Source: Kudoa neothunni
Taxonomy: Eukaryota > Cnidaria
Assembly (NCBI GenBank): GCA_964304625.1
Contig: OZ199838.1
Coordinates: 14,260,001-14,324,000 of the forward strand
DNA length: 64,000 nucleotides
Direction of reading: 5' to 3'
Shown here: in pieces, positions 22,854 through 35,952 of the stretch
How positions within the stretch are numbered: the stretch's first letter is position 1
Layout of the letters: every line of letters begins with the position of its first letter
Notes under the pieces: generated by a model
What the model saw: the letters and a program-made list of their open reading frames with translations, nothing else
Told to the model about the DNA's origin: nothing
The model's database searches: none
Made by a program: the position numbers and the translations under genes

Positions 22854-24012
22854 CACGTAACCACGGTAGAAAGCACGTTTGTCTGTCGAGTTTTGGCGAA
22901 GATATCCGACCCGAGTGTTAGATGTTTTAATAATTATTGGTGACTTGGATAGATTTTTAAAACATATTAATCCAATTATTAAAAATAATTATCCAAGATA
23001 TGTCAATAATTTCATATTTTTGTTGTCTGTCTAATCGATGGATCTTTGTAGGAATTAATGCTTATAGTGTTTCAGCTCTTTAATATTTCTATCGTTGATC
23101 CACTTTTTGATTTCTTGGACAATTTATTAAATGTCGTTCTACAATATTTTAGTTCTTAAAAGTGCTATAAAATGAAGTCTACTCGAACTGCTATCAGACC
23201 TATCTGATCCCACCAGTTTTTGCCTGAACGCTTTCGTCAAGTATTCAAATCATTTAAAAACTCAATAAGAAACTATGGTCTAATACATACATGCCCAGGC
23301 ACGAATTCACAACTTGAATCAAACGTTTTATCTCATTGCGTAGGCCAACAGCATAAACAAAATAAATTTTACCAAAATGTAACATTAAAATAAGGAAATA
23401 ATCTTCCAAATAAACTAAATAAAAAGTGCATTTACTTATGAATTGATTTCTTCAGATAATTTACGCTGTTCTTTACACGAAAAACAAATTGTAATACAAA
23501 CAAATCCTTTAGTATTATTTATTACAGATTAAAGATATAATTTTATCTATTTTTAATTGTTCGCATGAAGTAAATCTACAACAACAAACTTCCACAGACT
23601 AAACACATGAGAGATTTTGTCTAAAGAATTACGCCATGGGACTACGAATGGATTTCAGCTTAACCGATTGTGTACGAATTATTTCGTTTCCTAAAAAATT
23701 TCATAAATAACCTTGAACCAACACATAACACTAAACATTGTTTAAATACATTTATATCACTAAGCACATAATTAGAATGGATTCATATTGTGAAAAATTC
23801 AGCATAATATCTAAGGATTCGTATTCGTAATATGAAGCAATTTGAAGCTCCTTTAGATTACTACTGAATGATTAAATTAAAAAATGCTATTGTGCTATGA
23901 GTATTAATTGAAAAATTTATTACTGAAACCTATCAGAAAATGAAGTCAAACTGTGATTTAGCAGGAATGAAGTTCGCGTGACTTCGTATAGCCGAAGGTA
24001 TACTGTGGCATA
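22854..24012. other. Divergent intergenic region between RPL12 and UAP56
   Basis: This 1.16-kb AT-rich region separates two head-to-head housekeeping genes and should hold both promoters. I see no TATA box or element that I can assign with confidence. Confidence 0.6.
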
Positions 24013-25730
24013 ATGGCATCGAAGATAGGGCATGGCGTCATTCCAGAAGAACTTGACTACGATGAGGCAGGAATTTCTACCGAAATCAACGAAACTTCCA
24101 AGGCAGATGATGCAACCCAACTCAAAGGGTCCTATTCCAGCATCCACAGTTGTGGTTTTAAAGACTTTTTGTTAAAGCCCGAACTGTTACGTGCTATTAT
24201 GGACTGTGGTTTCGAGCATCCCTCAGAAGGTGTATAATTTTGCTTTGAATTATCCATTTCCATCTTGGAATTTACTACTGAGAACTTCTTCTAATGCTAT
24301 TCTATGTATACAACAGTGCAACATCAGTGTATTCCACAAGCGGTACTCGGAGTGGATATCATCTCACAAGCAAAGAGTGGTATGGGAAAGACTGCTGTGT
24401 TTGTTTTGGCAACTCTACAACAGTTGGAACCCGTTGATGGTCAAGTTAGTGTGTTGGTGCTGTGTCATGTTCGCGAGTTGGCATTTCAAATTCAAAAAGA
24501 ATATGAACGATTTTCACGCCACTTTGTCAATATACGTTCGGCTGTGTTCTTTGGAGGAGTTTCCATCAAACAAGATGAAAAAACTTTAAAGACCAACCCA
24601 CCTCACATAGTTGTTGGAACACCCGGTCGTATACTTGCTTTGGTGCGGTCGAAAGCGCTCAACCTGAAAAATGTGAAACATTTCATTATTGATGAGTGCG
24701 ACAAAGTTTTGGAGAAAGCTGGTATTTGTCGCCGAACTGCTGTTGGCTGGTTGGCGACCCTTGTGTAATGGCTGATTTGTAGATATGCGAGAAGATGTTC
24801 AAGAGATATTCAAGGCTACTCCCCGTCAAAAGCAAGTGATGATGTTTAGCGCCACTCTAAATGATGAGATCCGACCCACTTGCAAACTATTTATGCATAA
24901 TGTAAGTGTCCATTTTTGCAATCAACAATATTATTCAATGTGCCCTCTGTGATAATGTGGACGATTGTTGATGTTGTACCTGAAATGCTCTCAATAAGTT
25001 AATGTAATGATAGCCGGTGGAATTGTACATCGATGATCAAACCAAACTGACCCTTCATGGATTACGCCAACACTACGTTAAGGTGAGAGATAACGAAAAG
25101 AATAGAAAACTTATTGATATCTTGGATTCTTTGGAGTACAACCAAGTAATCATTTTTGTCAAATCCGTTCCTCGTTGTGTTGCGCTTGCTGATCTACTGA
25201 ATGAGCAATCTTTCCCCTGTATTGCTATTCATTCGTCAATGCCACAAGAAGATAGGTAACTCTTTTGTGACTTTGTTCGACTATTTTATTATTGATATTG
25301 ATTCGTTGCTTATTGGTAGATTGGAGAAGTACGCCGAGTTCAAAAATTTCAAAGCACGAATTCTTGTCTCAACCAATCTTTTTGGTCGTGGAATCGACAT
25401 TGAACGGGTCAATATCGTCATCAATTACGATATTCCTGAAAGCACTGACACCTACCTTCACAGAGTAGATAAACTTTATTGGAAATGATTTAATTGTTGT
25501 AGGTTGCTCGTGCAGGTCGTTTTGGAACCAAGGGTCTTGCTGTCTCGTTCGTTACTGACAAAGAAGATGCTAAACTGATGAATTCCATCCAAGATCGTTT
25601 CGATGTGTCTATTACTGCGCTACCTGATGACATCGACCCCAATCTTTACAGTATGATTGCTATTTTATTTTTTCAGTTCTTTACTGATTTATTTTTTTTA
25701 TTTCTAGTCGAACACGATGATAAGAATTGA
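24013..25730 (+). CDS. DDX39B: DEAD-box RNA helicase UAP56/DDX39B (Sub2) homologue
   Basis: This is an ATP-dependent RNA helicase of spliceosome assembly and mRNA export (TREX complex) in the nucleus. Seven exons join in phase: 24013-24229, 24317-24721, 24783-24901, 25014-25255, 25320-25464, 25503-25650 and 25708-25730. They give 432 residues against about 428 in human. The motifs appear in order: [20 protein letters not shown] with the Q motif, AKSGMGKT (Walker A), [13 protein letters not shown] (the family's variant of DEAD), [19 protein letters not shown] and [10 protein letters not shown]. Introns are 38-112 nt. Two small departures are seen: CHVRELA where relatives have CHTRELA, and [11 protein letters not shown] where they have AIHRGMPQEER. 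The divergence is otherwise modest and the gene looks functional. Confidence 0.95.
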
Positions 25731-26199
25731 ATGAGCTCGTTTTACACTGTATCCCCCCTTTCAAATCACCAGACTAGCATAAAACATGAATTAATCTTGA
25801 ATTTATTATTTAGTCCTAGTCTTCTGTTCATATTTAACGCGTGTTTGATTGTTTTATTACGAAGTCCTTTTTTTTCGAAATCATTAACTTTGTTGTGACT
25901 AGTGAGTTATGGTTGTTTGTGTGTAACATTTTTCCCGTCGAGAGTGACTGATTTTTTTTACATTTTTCGGCCAACTAACGTTCTTTGTCTTCCTCGTTAA
26001 CTTGAGGGTTATTGCAGATGTCCACAAAGCCTGGTACGCTATTAACAATTTCTGTTCCGTTACGAACGCTAAAATAAGTGCCAAATTTCTGTTTTTCTAA
26101 ATAAATAAATTCCTCAAAAATTTTAATGTATAGGTTATAAATTAAAACTGTTTTTTAGTTACCGGTATTTGTGTCGGAATCAACGTTGCAAACCGAGCT
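25731..26199. other. Downstream flank of UAP56
   Basis: No gene was found. The 3' untranslated region of the helicase gene probably lies in the first few hundred bases. Confidence 0.5.
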
Positions 26200-26640
26200 G
26201 AGGACAGTTCGCCCAGTGGTGCGGTGACAGGATTCAATACCTGGAGGTACTCGCTTCGATTCCCGCTACTGATCAGTCCACTGTTTCCATACGATTGGGT
26301 CCCTATCCTGTATTGGGAGATGTTGTTAGAATGTGATTGTACCATAAGTGTGATTTCGCCTGCAATTAAGGTTCGATCTAGCCGAGGAGGTTGAATTAGA
26401 CATTTGAATCGTCGGGAATGAACTAATATGCTTGAAATCTCTGTAGAGCCAAAGTCTTTATGGATAGGGTTTGGGGTAGTGGTTGCCCTGAAACGAGAAT
26501 GTTTAGTGAGTTAAAATATCACACCACCGCAGAAGGATAAGGGCCGGGGTTAGATGTTACTAACCCGGAGGTGCCTACAGCGTTAGTAGAGATGGTCTAA
26601 CCAACCATAACTCCACAACCTAATAAATTACAACAAGAGA
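26200..26640 (+). repeat. tRNA-derived SINE candidate
   Basis: The block is clearly less AT-rich than its surroundings. It contains an A-box-like TCGCCCAGTGGTG near 26209-26221 and a B-box-like GCTTCGATTCC at 26253-26263, at a spacing typical of a pol III promoter. A long non-tRNA body follows to about 26640. The tRNA-like part does not fold into a full tRNA by eye. No second copy occurs in this window, so its repeat status is inferred. Confidence 0.45.
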
Positions 26641-29156
26641 TTTACCTTGTAAAAAACCTTGCTAACCGTTTCAGATATGGGACAAATAAGACTATTTTGT
26701 GCAGGTCTGTCAGATTTTTACAATCTTTCTTCAAACAATTGAATAATAACAACAAAATGTTTCAAAGTAAGAAGTTATCGCAAATTCACAAAAAAGGGAA
26801 TTAATCGTTGTTGATTTCGTTACAGAGAATCATCGAATAAATAATTTTATACGTGACGCAATGCTTTATTTCAAAATAAATATCTGCAGTAAAAGTTTAC
26901 CAAAGCCGAGTTGCAATTAAGCATTTTAATAAGTCTTTAAGTCCACCTACTACAAAAATTGAGAATAAAAAGGTGTCAAAAATTTATGAAAATAAACACA
27001 TTTTAAAATGTTACTCTCCAGTTGAGAACAACGGTTTGAACGTTTTTATCGTTATTAGCGATAAGACACTATTTTATCACGACCATAGACTATTTTGGAA
27101 TTATCGCGTAGTGTGTATTACGTGTTGGTGGGATTCTGAATGCTTAGATTAAAAAAGACTCTGATGGCGAAGATATCCAATGCTAAGCTGTCATTACAAG
27201 TATTTGTTATAAATGTACAAAAAATTTTAATTTATAGCTAAATAAAATAAAATTAAACTAATTACCTATTTGACTAATCTTTCTTAAGTTTAATGAATTA
27301 ATGGCTATACATAAAAATACAACCTCATCTAAGTTTAATTGTTTTACTTCGTTCCTACATCGAATCTATGTTTGTAACACGATTACTCGAAATTAAAAAG
27401 ATAGAAAAGCAAGATTAAAAAATAAGTGTTGATAAATTGAATGATCAATAATTACGCATTTTGGCTGAAATATAATTTATTTTAATATAGTTCTAATGGA
27501 GTTGCTATTACGCCAGGAAACATAAAAATGTTTTGACTCCAATATTGATCAGAACCTTGATCTTACTCGATTAATTTTTATGCACCATTCGCTTGACAAG
27601 GTTGCTAAAGCAGCGTTGTCTACTTTTCCCCATTTTATGCTTGATGTTATAGAAGAAATTATAAATCGATCCATACAAAGAAATAAGAAGAAATGAGATT
27701 ACTAAAAACCTTTTAAAACTTTTATTGAGAAAAAAATTAATGATCTATAATTTGTGAATCTTATCATCATGTAAAAGAATAGGACTATATAACGCAAAGA
27801 TAATATTATTAGGATTTTACCGCATATTTTACAATTATTTAAAAAAAATGAAAAATTACTATAGATTTAAACCGAACTTACATTTTATTTTTAAAAACTT
27901 ATACAAATTATATGACTTTTATTTTTTGTTGTAAAACTCATTGAGACGAAGAAGCCTTTCTAAATAGAATTAAGCGATTAATTTATTTCAGCAGAGAACA
28001 TAAATCTCAAAATGGAATCTTTCAGTTTTGGATAATATTAAAATTTATATTTATCTAAGTGATCCGATGATAAGAACTCAGATTATAAAGTAATCCAATT
28101 AATACGTCAATTGTACAAATAAAATTAGAGCTGGGAGTGTCTAGGAAAATTGTCGACTAGATTGAAAGTTACATTTATAAATTTGTATGGATTAATAAAA
28201 AGCTTATTTTTTAAACCGAGTCGTATATTTTATTCTAATATGAAACCATAATTTTTTATTCTATATGTTGCCAAAGAATTCATTTCAAATTGAAAGTGTT
28301 GAACAAAAATATTGTTTATATAATAAAGTTGAACAAATTAAGTATCCAAGATGTAATGACATCACAAGATTAGATTAGGTTGAATTATGGAGTCTTGTTT
28401 ATCAACAAAATAATTTTCATTCCATCAGAAAATATTGTACATCTCTACCTTAACTAACTCAGAGTAACGTTTTTCCTGAATGGATTATTTATCCTGCTGG
28501 GGCCGTTCAAACGATCACATGAAATAAAACGTTGTATTTTACATTAAATAGTCTAAATCGAATTTCTCAACATATCGACAGTTTGTTGTAATAACGCTGA
28601 TGTTTCTGAGTCAATTATGAGTTTACATAACATATAAGTATATAATTAAATATTAGATTAGTTTTTATAAAACATTTAGCCCCATGTTCGATTTAGATTT
28701 GCAAAGCTGGACAGAATTTTAATACAATATAATTCAAATTTGAATCAACGAGAGTTCATACGATGTATAGATGAAGCACGCGCCTAATCCGATTTAATTA
28801 TTGAATCCATTTATGATAATATTATTATTCTATTGAAATTATCTCCGTTAAAAATTATACAAGTTACATTCAATTTTTGGTTATTGAAGAGAATTTGGCA
28901 AGAAATATCTGATTATTTTACCCTCATATGACTCTACTTAGTTTTTCGAGATAGTTGGAATTAAAAACAATGGTCAATCAATCAATTAATTATTCATCCA
29001 ATGTCAGTTGGATATTTTGATACTAATAATGAATAAAAATCATAATTTATTGTGATAATTTTCATCAAGGAATTCGATTTACATTATCATTGTGGGACTT
29101 CACGAAAAAATTTTCTAATTGATTTTTTACATTCCGACCGATCCAGATACCAGATA
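26641..29156. other. AT-rich intergenic DNA
   Basis: About 2.5 kb without a supported gene, inverted-repeat element or RNA. All open stretches are short and of low complexity. Confidence 0.6.
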
Positions 29157-30417
29157 TTACCGGGTTTTGAATCAAAATCCGGACATTATCGCAATTAACC
29201 TCGTTTGTTGCTCCACGCTGTTTGAATATTGTTGAAGCTATGTCTGGCAGAACTGAACATACTAACGAGAGACGAGAGATGGTAATTGACGCTATGATTT
29301 TTAACGGTAAATCCCAGGCACAGGCTGCCAGATATCTAAATGTTCCTCGCTCAACGATTAGCGATATAATAAAAACCTACAATATTGAAGAAAGGGTTTT
29401 AAAAGCTCCCAAAAAGGGGTTCTAGAAATGTTACGTTGGCCGAGAATCTACAGAAAAGTCTATTAGACTTAATTAATGATGATTGTAACATAACATTGTA
29501 ATTGATCATAGCAAAGTTAAATCTGAGAGTACACAGGTCAACTGTTTGAAGATGGCGAAACACCCTAAATATATCTTATAAAACGACGCACCCGGTACCT
29601 AGAAGTAGAAATAGCGTAATAGCGTTGAAGTTAAATCAAGACGCAACATATATGTCAATTGGTATACGAGCCTGCCTCTTTATGTGCGCTATAAAAATGT
29701 GGTTTTTGTGGATGAGAGCCTGTTTTCGTTATATTTATTACGCTCTCATGGGCGTTCGCATGTTAGAAGTTCCAACTTGGAACAACACCTAATCCGGTGG
29801 TGCAAAATAGCAGGGGGAGAAACGCCACCATGATACTCGCTGTTAACGCAATACACGTGGTAAGCTGGAAGGCTGTACTCGGCGGTGTCAACCACATAAT
29901 TTTTTAAGAGTTCTGGAGTAAACTCAAGAATATTTTGGGGGAAGGTGAATTCATCGTTGTGACGGATAACATTAGGTTCCATCACACAAGATCCGAATTC
30001 TATGATGAAAATCCATACGAAATTCATTATCTCCCAAGCTATTTGCCCTTTTTAAACCCCTGCGAGGAGGTATTCTCACAAATAAAAAATAATGTGAGAA
30101 GAACTGGAACCAACGAATTACTGGAAAGAATGAAAATTTCCACAAGTAATGCAACGGAATGAAATTTAAAAAATTATTTCCAACACGCCGAAACATTCTT
30201 ACGAAGATGTCATACTTACCAAGGTATTGGTCGCGATTAAAATCAATATATTTATTTATTGTTCTATTTCTATTTTTGCATTTTAACTTTTGGTGACGCG
30301 TATTTTTTAGTTGATATAATTATCAAACCTTTTATACTTAATCATGCGTTAGAATTAACATGTTAGATATCCAAAAACAAAAAAATAATGTCCCAACCTG
30401 GATGAAAAACCCGGTAA
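29157..30417 (+). mobile_element. Decayed Tc1/mariner (IS630-type) transposon
   Basis: Inverted ends of about 33 bp begin TTACCGGGTTTT and run to GACATTAT, and TA flanks both sides (29155-29156 and 30418-30419). On the plus strand the N-terminal part keeps a helix-turn-helix: GKSQAQAARYLNVPRSTIS, near 29308-29364. The C-terminal part keeps the catalytic block, with VVTDNIRFHHT near 29955-29990 and YLPSYLPFLNPCEEVFSQIK near 30030-30090, where Asn-Pro-Cys-Glu-Glu fits the last acidic catalytic site. Stops and frame changes between these parts show that the transposase is dead. Confidence 0.85.
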
Positions 30418-30741
30418 TATTGAAAAAATTAAAATTAATTCATTTTTGAGCCGAAAACTGGCGACATACATTGTTTGGTCTTAAAATTTACCACAAATAT
30501 CACGAATAGAAAACCAACGTTAGGACGATAAGAAAATAAAACAGCCTTATTATTGCAAAACACGCCAAAGAATCAATAACTTAATCTCATATTTATTATC
30601 ACTTCTCATTGTTTGCATCAAATCTCAAACGAAGAAGGAAATAAATGAAAACGTGGAAATGGAGTAAAATATTAAAAATATTAGTCTCCGTAAAGTTGTA
30701 ATGATTGACATTGTTATATCATTTGTGTGAATAGCAAAGTA
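30418..30741. other. 3' flank of SURF4
   Basis: A short AT-rich stretch after the SURF4 stop codon (minus strand). Nothing else is seen. Confidence 0.5.
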
Positions 30742-31709
30742 TCACCACTTTTTCTTTTGTTCATCTAGGCTGACGTTGCCAGGGCCGGTGGAAACCAGCA
30801 CAAGCATACCTCCAATTATTGACATATTTTGAAAGAATTCAAATCTGTAATAATCATGCAGATGACTATGAGAAGGGTAGCCCCAGAAACGATTAAGGAA
30901 AATGTTTAGTAGAAATAGATAGGTGGCGGCCAATGATCCAGCCAGCATAGTTTTATATCCGATAAGGAACAAAATCATCAAAACCGTAGAAATAATAATT
31001 CTAACAACAACCAGCATCGAAGTGAACTCCTCATTGAGCATAGAAACAACAAACATAAAAGTGAGAAGCACTCTTCCGCACAATTGAAGATAGGAGTCAG
31101 TTGTGTTGCCGTAATCATTGATGGGCGGCAACGATCCAAAAAGAACTTCGTTGGCCACTGCTGGTGGTCTGCATGTGACATACAACAGGATAAGACCTCC
31201 CAAAAGTGACATCACCCTAACAAATAACAAAAAATATGTTACGATTCGTATGTTGAAAATATCCAATATCACTACCTCAACATATAAATATAATCGGTGA
31301 ATGTACGATAAGCAATAGCCTACAAACAAATAACAGATCAAACATTCGAATCTAATCCTTAAACCCAACCAATAACGATGAATACCTGAAAAACAACCGT
31401 CGATGCCAACATCGTAATACTACAAACTTCATACTTTTTAAAGATGATAAAGAAACACGGAATGATCTGACAGAAAAAATTTATCAACACAATTACTGAT
31501 GCCACAGACCAATGGCATTTCCATAATTGCTCAAAAAACTCCTTTTGAGGTCTAAATTGGTAGTACATTCGAAACCCATCTTCAATGTAGGTTGACAACA
31601 AACATATCTTCGCAATCAATGGAATAAATTTTCTAAACCTTTTCCACTGTTCATGAGCCACATACTCCGCTTCATCAATTTTGGTGGAATATTCACCAAA
31701 TAAATCCAT
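30742..31709 (-). CDS. SURF4: SURF4 cargo receptor homologue
   Basis: SURF4/Erv29 is a multi-pass membrane receptor that loads soluble secretory proteins into COPII vesicles at the endoplasmic reticulum. Three exons on the minus strand join in phase: 31709-31386, 31319-31276 and 31216-30742, giving 280 residues against 269 in human. The N-terminus MDLFGEYSTKIDEAEYVAHE is conserved in type. STYIEDGFRMYYQF is a family signature, and the C-terminal half has GGLILLYV and five or more hydrophobic segments. The protein ends SLDEQKKKW, a dilysine-type ER retrieval signal like the KKKEW ending of relatives. The ATG at 31709 is chosen over an upstream in-frame ATG (31775) because it matches the family start. 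A central glycosylation-like loop, PPINDYGNTTDSY, is longer than usual. Confidence 0.92.
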
Positions 31710-33829
31710 TTTTCGGAATAAACGATACGACAACAACCGAAGAACGACTATGATGCTACTATTGTTGGAACACACTTGATCACACGCCGATTAACGCTTA
31801 TCTCACTTAAGATACCTAAGTTCATTTCCTTTAAATTATAATCCTCAAAGATCGCTCAAAAAATGCATAGATAGAGATATTAGTATTACGTGTGACACTA
31901 CAATCGCGATATTATAAATATACCCTTACCGGTGAGATTTGCATTAGTTATTATAACGATTGATTGAAAGCGATTATAGTTTTTAAAGTAATATTTTGTT
32001 GGGCTCAACCAACTAGTTCGAGTATGCATTGAATCGCTCATTGATATCATTGCTTTTCGACAGATGACGAGGCATTTTTTTAACCCAGTTAATGTGCTCT
32101 GCAAATTTTGTGAATGCTACTTTAAATTTTATATTCTTAATGGATAGTTCTAACGTGGAAATATGATTAATTCTTATGTGGGGCGCTAATTAGATACCTG
32201 AAGTTGCGTCATTATCCGCTGATTTTATCAATGTTATTTCTTCTATCCAACATGTCAATGTTAGAATCTTGTGTTAATTATGAGTAGTTTATCTGTTTAT
32301 TTGAACGCATTAAATTGAGAAATAAATCTCCGGATTAATATTTGATTCGCATATCATAAGATATAACTCAAAACTGAGATAATTTGATGCTTTCTTCAAA
32401 AGACAAAATAAATAAATGTTAGATAAAATCTATTTAGTTCGAAAATTTTTACCTCATAATAAACTTATTCATAATAACTTCTTAAAACAAGGTTAAGGTG
32501 GCATTTTCGCCAGTAATCGGGTATTTTTGCTGAATAGTTAATTTCAAGAAAGATCATGCTTTTAATAACTTAAAGTCCTAATTTTATATTGATTTTTCTC
32601 GCTTTATTATTGTTCGCGAAAATTTCATTAATCGTTATTTAAAAAATTGCCTCTTTATATACAAAATATTTATGTTACCTTCCGAATTAAAATTAATTTT
32701 AAAGTTTATTTGATAATGAAATCCTCGGGTAATTCTGTCAGCTCCATAAACACTAAAGTTCACGCATTATAGGAATTCGAAACAATTTCTGCCATTATTT
32801 TTAGTTAATGTGAGACTCCAAGTCAGTTAGATTAGGATAAAGGTGGGGTTCATATTTCCACTGGAGTCTGGTTATTATGAAGAAGGTATATTCGACCAAA
32901 TAAATCGATAAAATATTATTATTAAAACCACATAATATTATGAATTAAATTAATTTTTGATTAAAATTTAATAGAATTTTTAAATTATATTTTTTTTGAG
33001 TATTGGACACGTATCGTGGAAAATAAGAAAAATAAAATTTTTATCAACATCAATAATAAAGTATTTTTCAATCAAATGTATACTAAAACATTGCATTCAT
33101 AATTTTGTGTTTATTTCGATTAACCCATTGTGGTCAAATTTGAACGTCACGATATTGGATTACATGTATACTCAATTTTTGATTACCTGTGTAAATATTA
33201 TAAAAGGTGTTTAAAATATAATAAAATTTATGAATCTATCTATACACGAAAAAACTTACAGATTAAAAGACTCATTGTTACATAGCTTATTTTAGACTTA
33301 ATAAAGTAGATGATTTGTAGTGGTGTAATTTCATTTCCTAATGTAGAACCAACCAGTTTTTATAATGTGTTATTTTAACATAAATAATTAAAAAAGTTTC
33401 TTTTAACAATTTTTACGATTATTCAACTGGTTGAACGTGAAACAGCAACGCATATTTTCGTTAATTCTTATTATGCATCATTCGTCTAAATAAATCAAAT
33501 TTTCTTCGCTGAATCAAATAGTGATTGTTATTTTAAATTAAACGCAAAATGTTATTAGACTGGAATATTAAAAATTGCAGCTTAACGTATGCACGTTAAT
33601 CATTAAATATCTTAGAAGGAATAAGAGGCGTAATCTATCAAAAATAATTCAATTTTAAAAGAAGCATGCTATTGGTTATCGGTGGCCATGTGATAAAAAA
33701 TGGCGGGCTATATTACCCTATTTAACATCCAGTTTCAAAAAGCATCCATTCCATTTGAAATTATCGATAAATTGATTTATAATCAGTCATATAGCTAGTT
33801 TACGTTTGCAAAAACATCCTAATAAAGTA
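31710..33829. other. AT-rich intergenic DNA upstream of SURF4
   Basis: About 2.1 kb. The SURF4 promoter should lie at the left end. I see no other gene and no element with recognisable ends. Confidence 0.55.
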
Positions 33830-35736
33830 CTCTGACTTATGGGTCGTGCGTAATCAAAACCATTACGCACGACACTTAACGTAACTTTGCACATGAGCGA
33901 TTAAATAAATTAAAAAATTAAGTTATATTTTGACCAACTAGAGTATTTAATTAGTTTAATAATTGAATTAATTTGTAATGGAACACGACATGAATTTGAA
34001 GATTCACTAAAAATGCATTATGCGAAATGTTATATCTTTTTATTAAATCATAAACCAGGACTTCCCCATTCATTTTAGTTCTCGGATCCCCTATCGCTTA
34101 CGAGAACAACTCCACATCCCTTACCAAAAGAGAGATTTAAAATGGATTTATTTTTAGGAGTAAAATATTTGTATTAAAATAACATTAAAAGGAAAAACTC
34201 CGTCTATTTTAACAAGAAAACGAATGTGAATAAAATAAATAAAACTGATAATAAATTAAATGTTTTGAATTTTTTTTCTTGGCTTTATTGGACAATAATT
34301 GGGCCAAATGGGACTCTCTACCAGATAAAGTTACGAATAAATCATAATTTGTAAAGGTACAAGATATGCTAAAATTTTTGTGCAAAATATCAAATGTGAA
34401 TAGTTGAGCTTACATGAAATTTTGGGTTTTGTAGTTTGATTATAAATCTAAAAATTTAATAAGGAAATTCAATATGTTACCCAATCTCAAATTCATAATT
34501 TTATTTATAGAATTTTTTAGTGCGAATTGACTTTAATTAAAGTATAAAAATTTAAAATAATTTAACGAACAAATCTAAATAACGTAACCTTGGCATTAAT
34601 TAAAATTTAATTCTTACTTGCTATATAGATTAATTAAATATAATAAATAATATAATTTTTAATGATTCATCCATTTTAAAACCTTTTACATGTCGTTTAC
34701 TTTCCCATAAAAAAGTAAATACTTCAAAATTTTTTTATGTTGTTCCATTTAAAATTTAAACTCAATATTTTGTTTACGAATGAAAAAGGAATAAATTATC
34801 ATTTTATTTCATATACTAGTAAATAGTAAATAATAGGTTGAAAGCATAAATTAATCCTCGGTAAAATTCATCAAATGTCTATTTATTTAACAGACTTATT
34901 TCAGCTTCGACTGCGTACAAATCACAAATGATATATTGTCGAGGGAGATTCTAAGTATTTGGAATCGATACATTTTGTAAAAAGCATGTTCAGCCGTACA
35001 ATTTTTTCGTTGACTCCAGATGTGAGTCTCGGAACCCTAAAGGGTCCGGGAATTCCCCAATCAGGAAGCCCTGTTATAAACCGACCAATAGCTACGGATG
35101 TTAATTTTGAGGCATCATAAGAAATTCATTAGCCTCATTAATGAAAGCATATTGAGAATCTTCTATCTATTTTGCTCTCATCAGTGCAATCCACTCTTCT
35201 ACTTGTAGATCAAAATCCATATTTTACCCATTGAGAGTTTTTATTACTTTTGAGTAGAACAATCGTTATAATATTAAAACAACCAGTTTAAATAGTTATA
35301 ATAGTATCAAAGGCAGACCTTATTTTTACATCAAAGATCTTCATTGTTTCAGATTTAGCGTTTGATTTAATCGCTACTTTTTGATAATATTTTATAATTT
35401 TAACTTTTGGGACAGAGTTGAAACTTCATTACCATCTGTTGCCGCATAAGCCTTAATATTCTTAGTTATGAACAAGAAATCATTACATACGAGCCATAAT
35501 TTTCGTCGTTTTGAAGAAAATTCATTACGCACGAGCCCTAAGTGTGTACGACACATAAAAAGCATAAAAACTATTGGTATTTTAATTTTCCTAAAGTACA
35601 ATTGGAGGAATATATTACTTTTGTTATAAAGTTTGTAGAGTACAAATTAAATTTTCTGTACATTCATTATTTTACGTTTTATTGCGATATTACGTACGTC
35701 CCATTATTGCGCATGAGCCAAACTCATAAGTCACTG
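33830..35736. mobile_element. Pogo-like non-autonomous element R1, carrying a nested hAT MITE
   Basis: The ends are inverted repeats around CTGACTTATGGGTCGTGCG on the left and GTGACTTATGAGTTTGGCTC on the right in reverse. TA flanks both (33828-33829 and 35737-35738). Its internal sequence is homologous to R2 at 52691-53494 on both sides of an insertion of about 1 kb. It encodes no protein. Confidence 0.7.
34056..35073. mobile_element. hAT MITE nested in R1
   Basis: The element starts CAGGACTTCC. Its other end, in reverse, starts CAGGGCTTCC. The flanking 8-mers TCATAAAC (34048-34055) and TTATAAAC (35074-35081) differ at one base, fitting the 8-bp duplication of hAT transposons. R2 lacks this 1,018-bp segment and is continuous at the same point, which supports an insertion. 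No coding potential is seen. Confidence 0.75.
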
Positions 35737-35952
35737 TACATAAACTTTTTCAAGATGTAAAATTCTTGTATACAATATATTTAATATTTTGTAGGTTGCA
35801 TAAAAATGAATAATATTAATAATTAATTTAATATTTCGAAAAATGAGTTTTTATATTTATTTTCGTGCGATTCTTTCAAACTAATTAGACAATTTTTAAG
35901 ATTGGTTGTAAAATATTGTGAATGGACCATCGACTCAAATAATAACCTAGAT

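Noticed and set aside
24191-24589. Alternative plus-strand frame of 132 codons in the helicase gene
   Set aside because: It reads the wrong frame of the UAP56 exons, which match the known protein throughout in the other frame.
26142-26345. Minus-strand frame over the SINE candidate
   Set aside because: It covers the pol III-like boxes and has no similarity to a protein family that I know.
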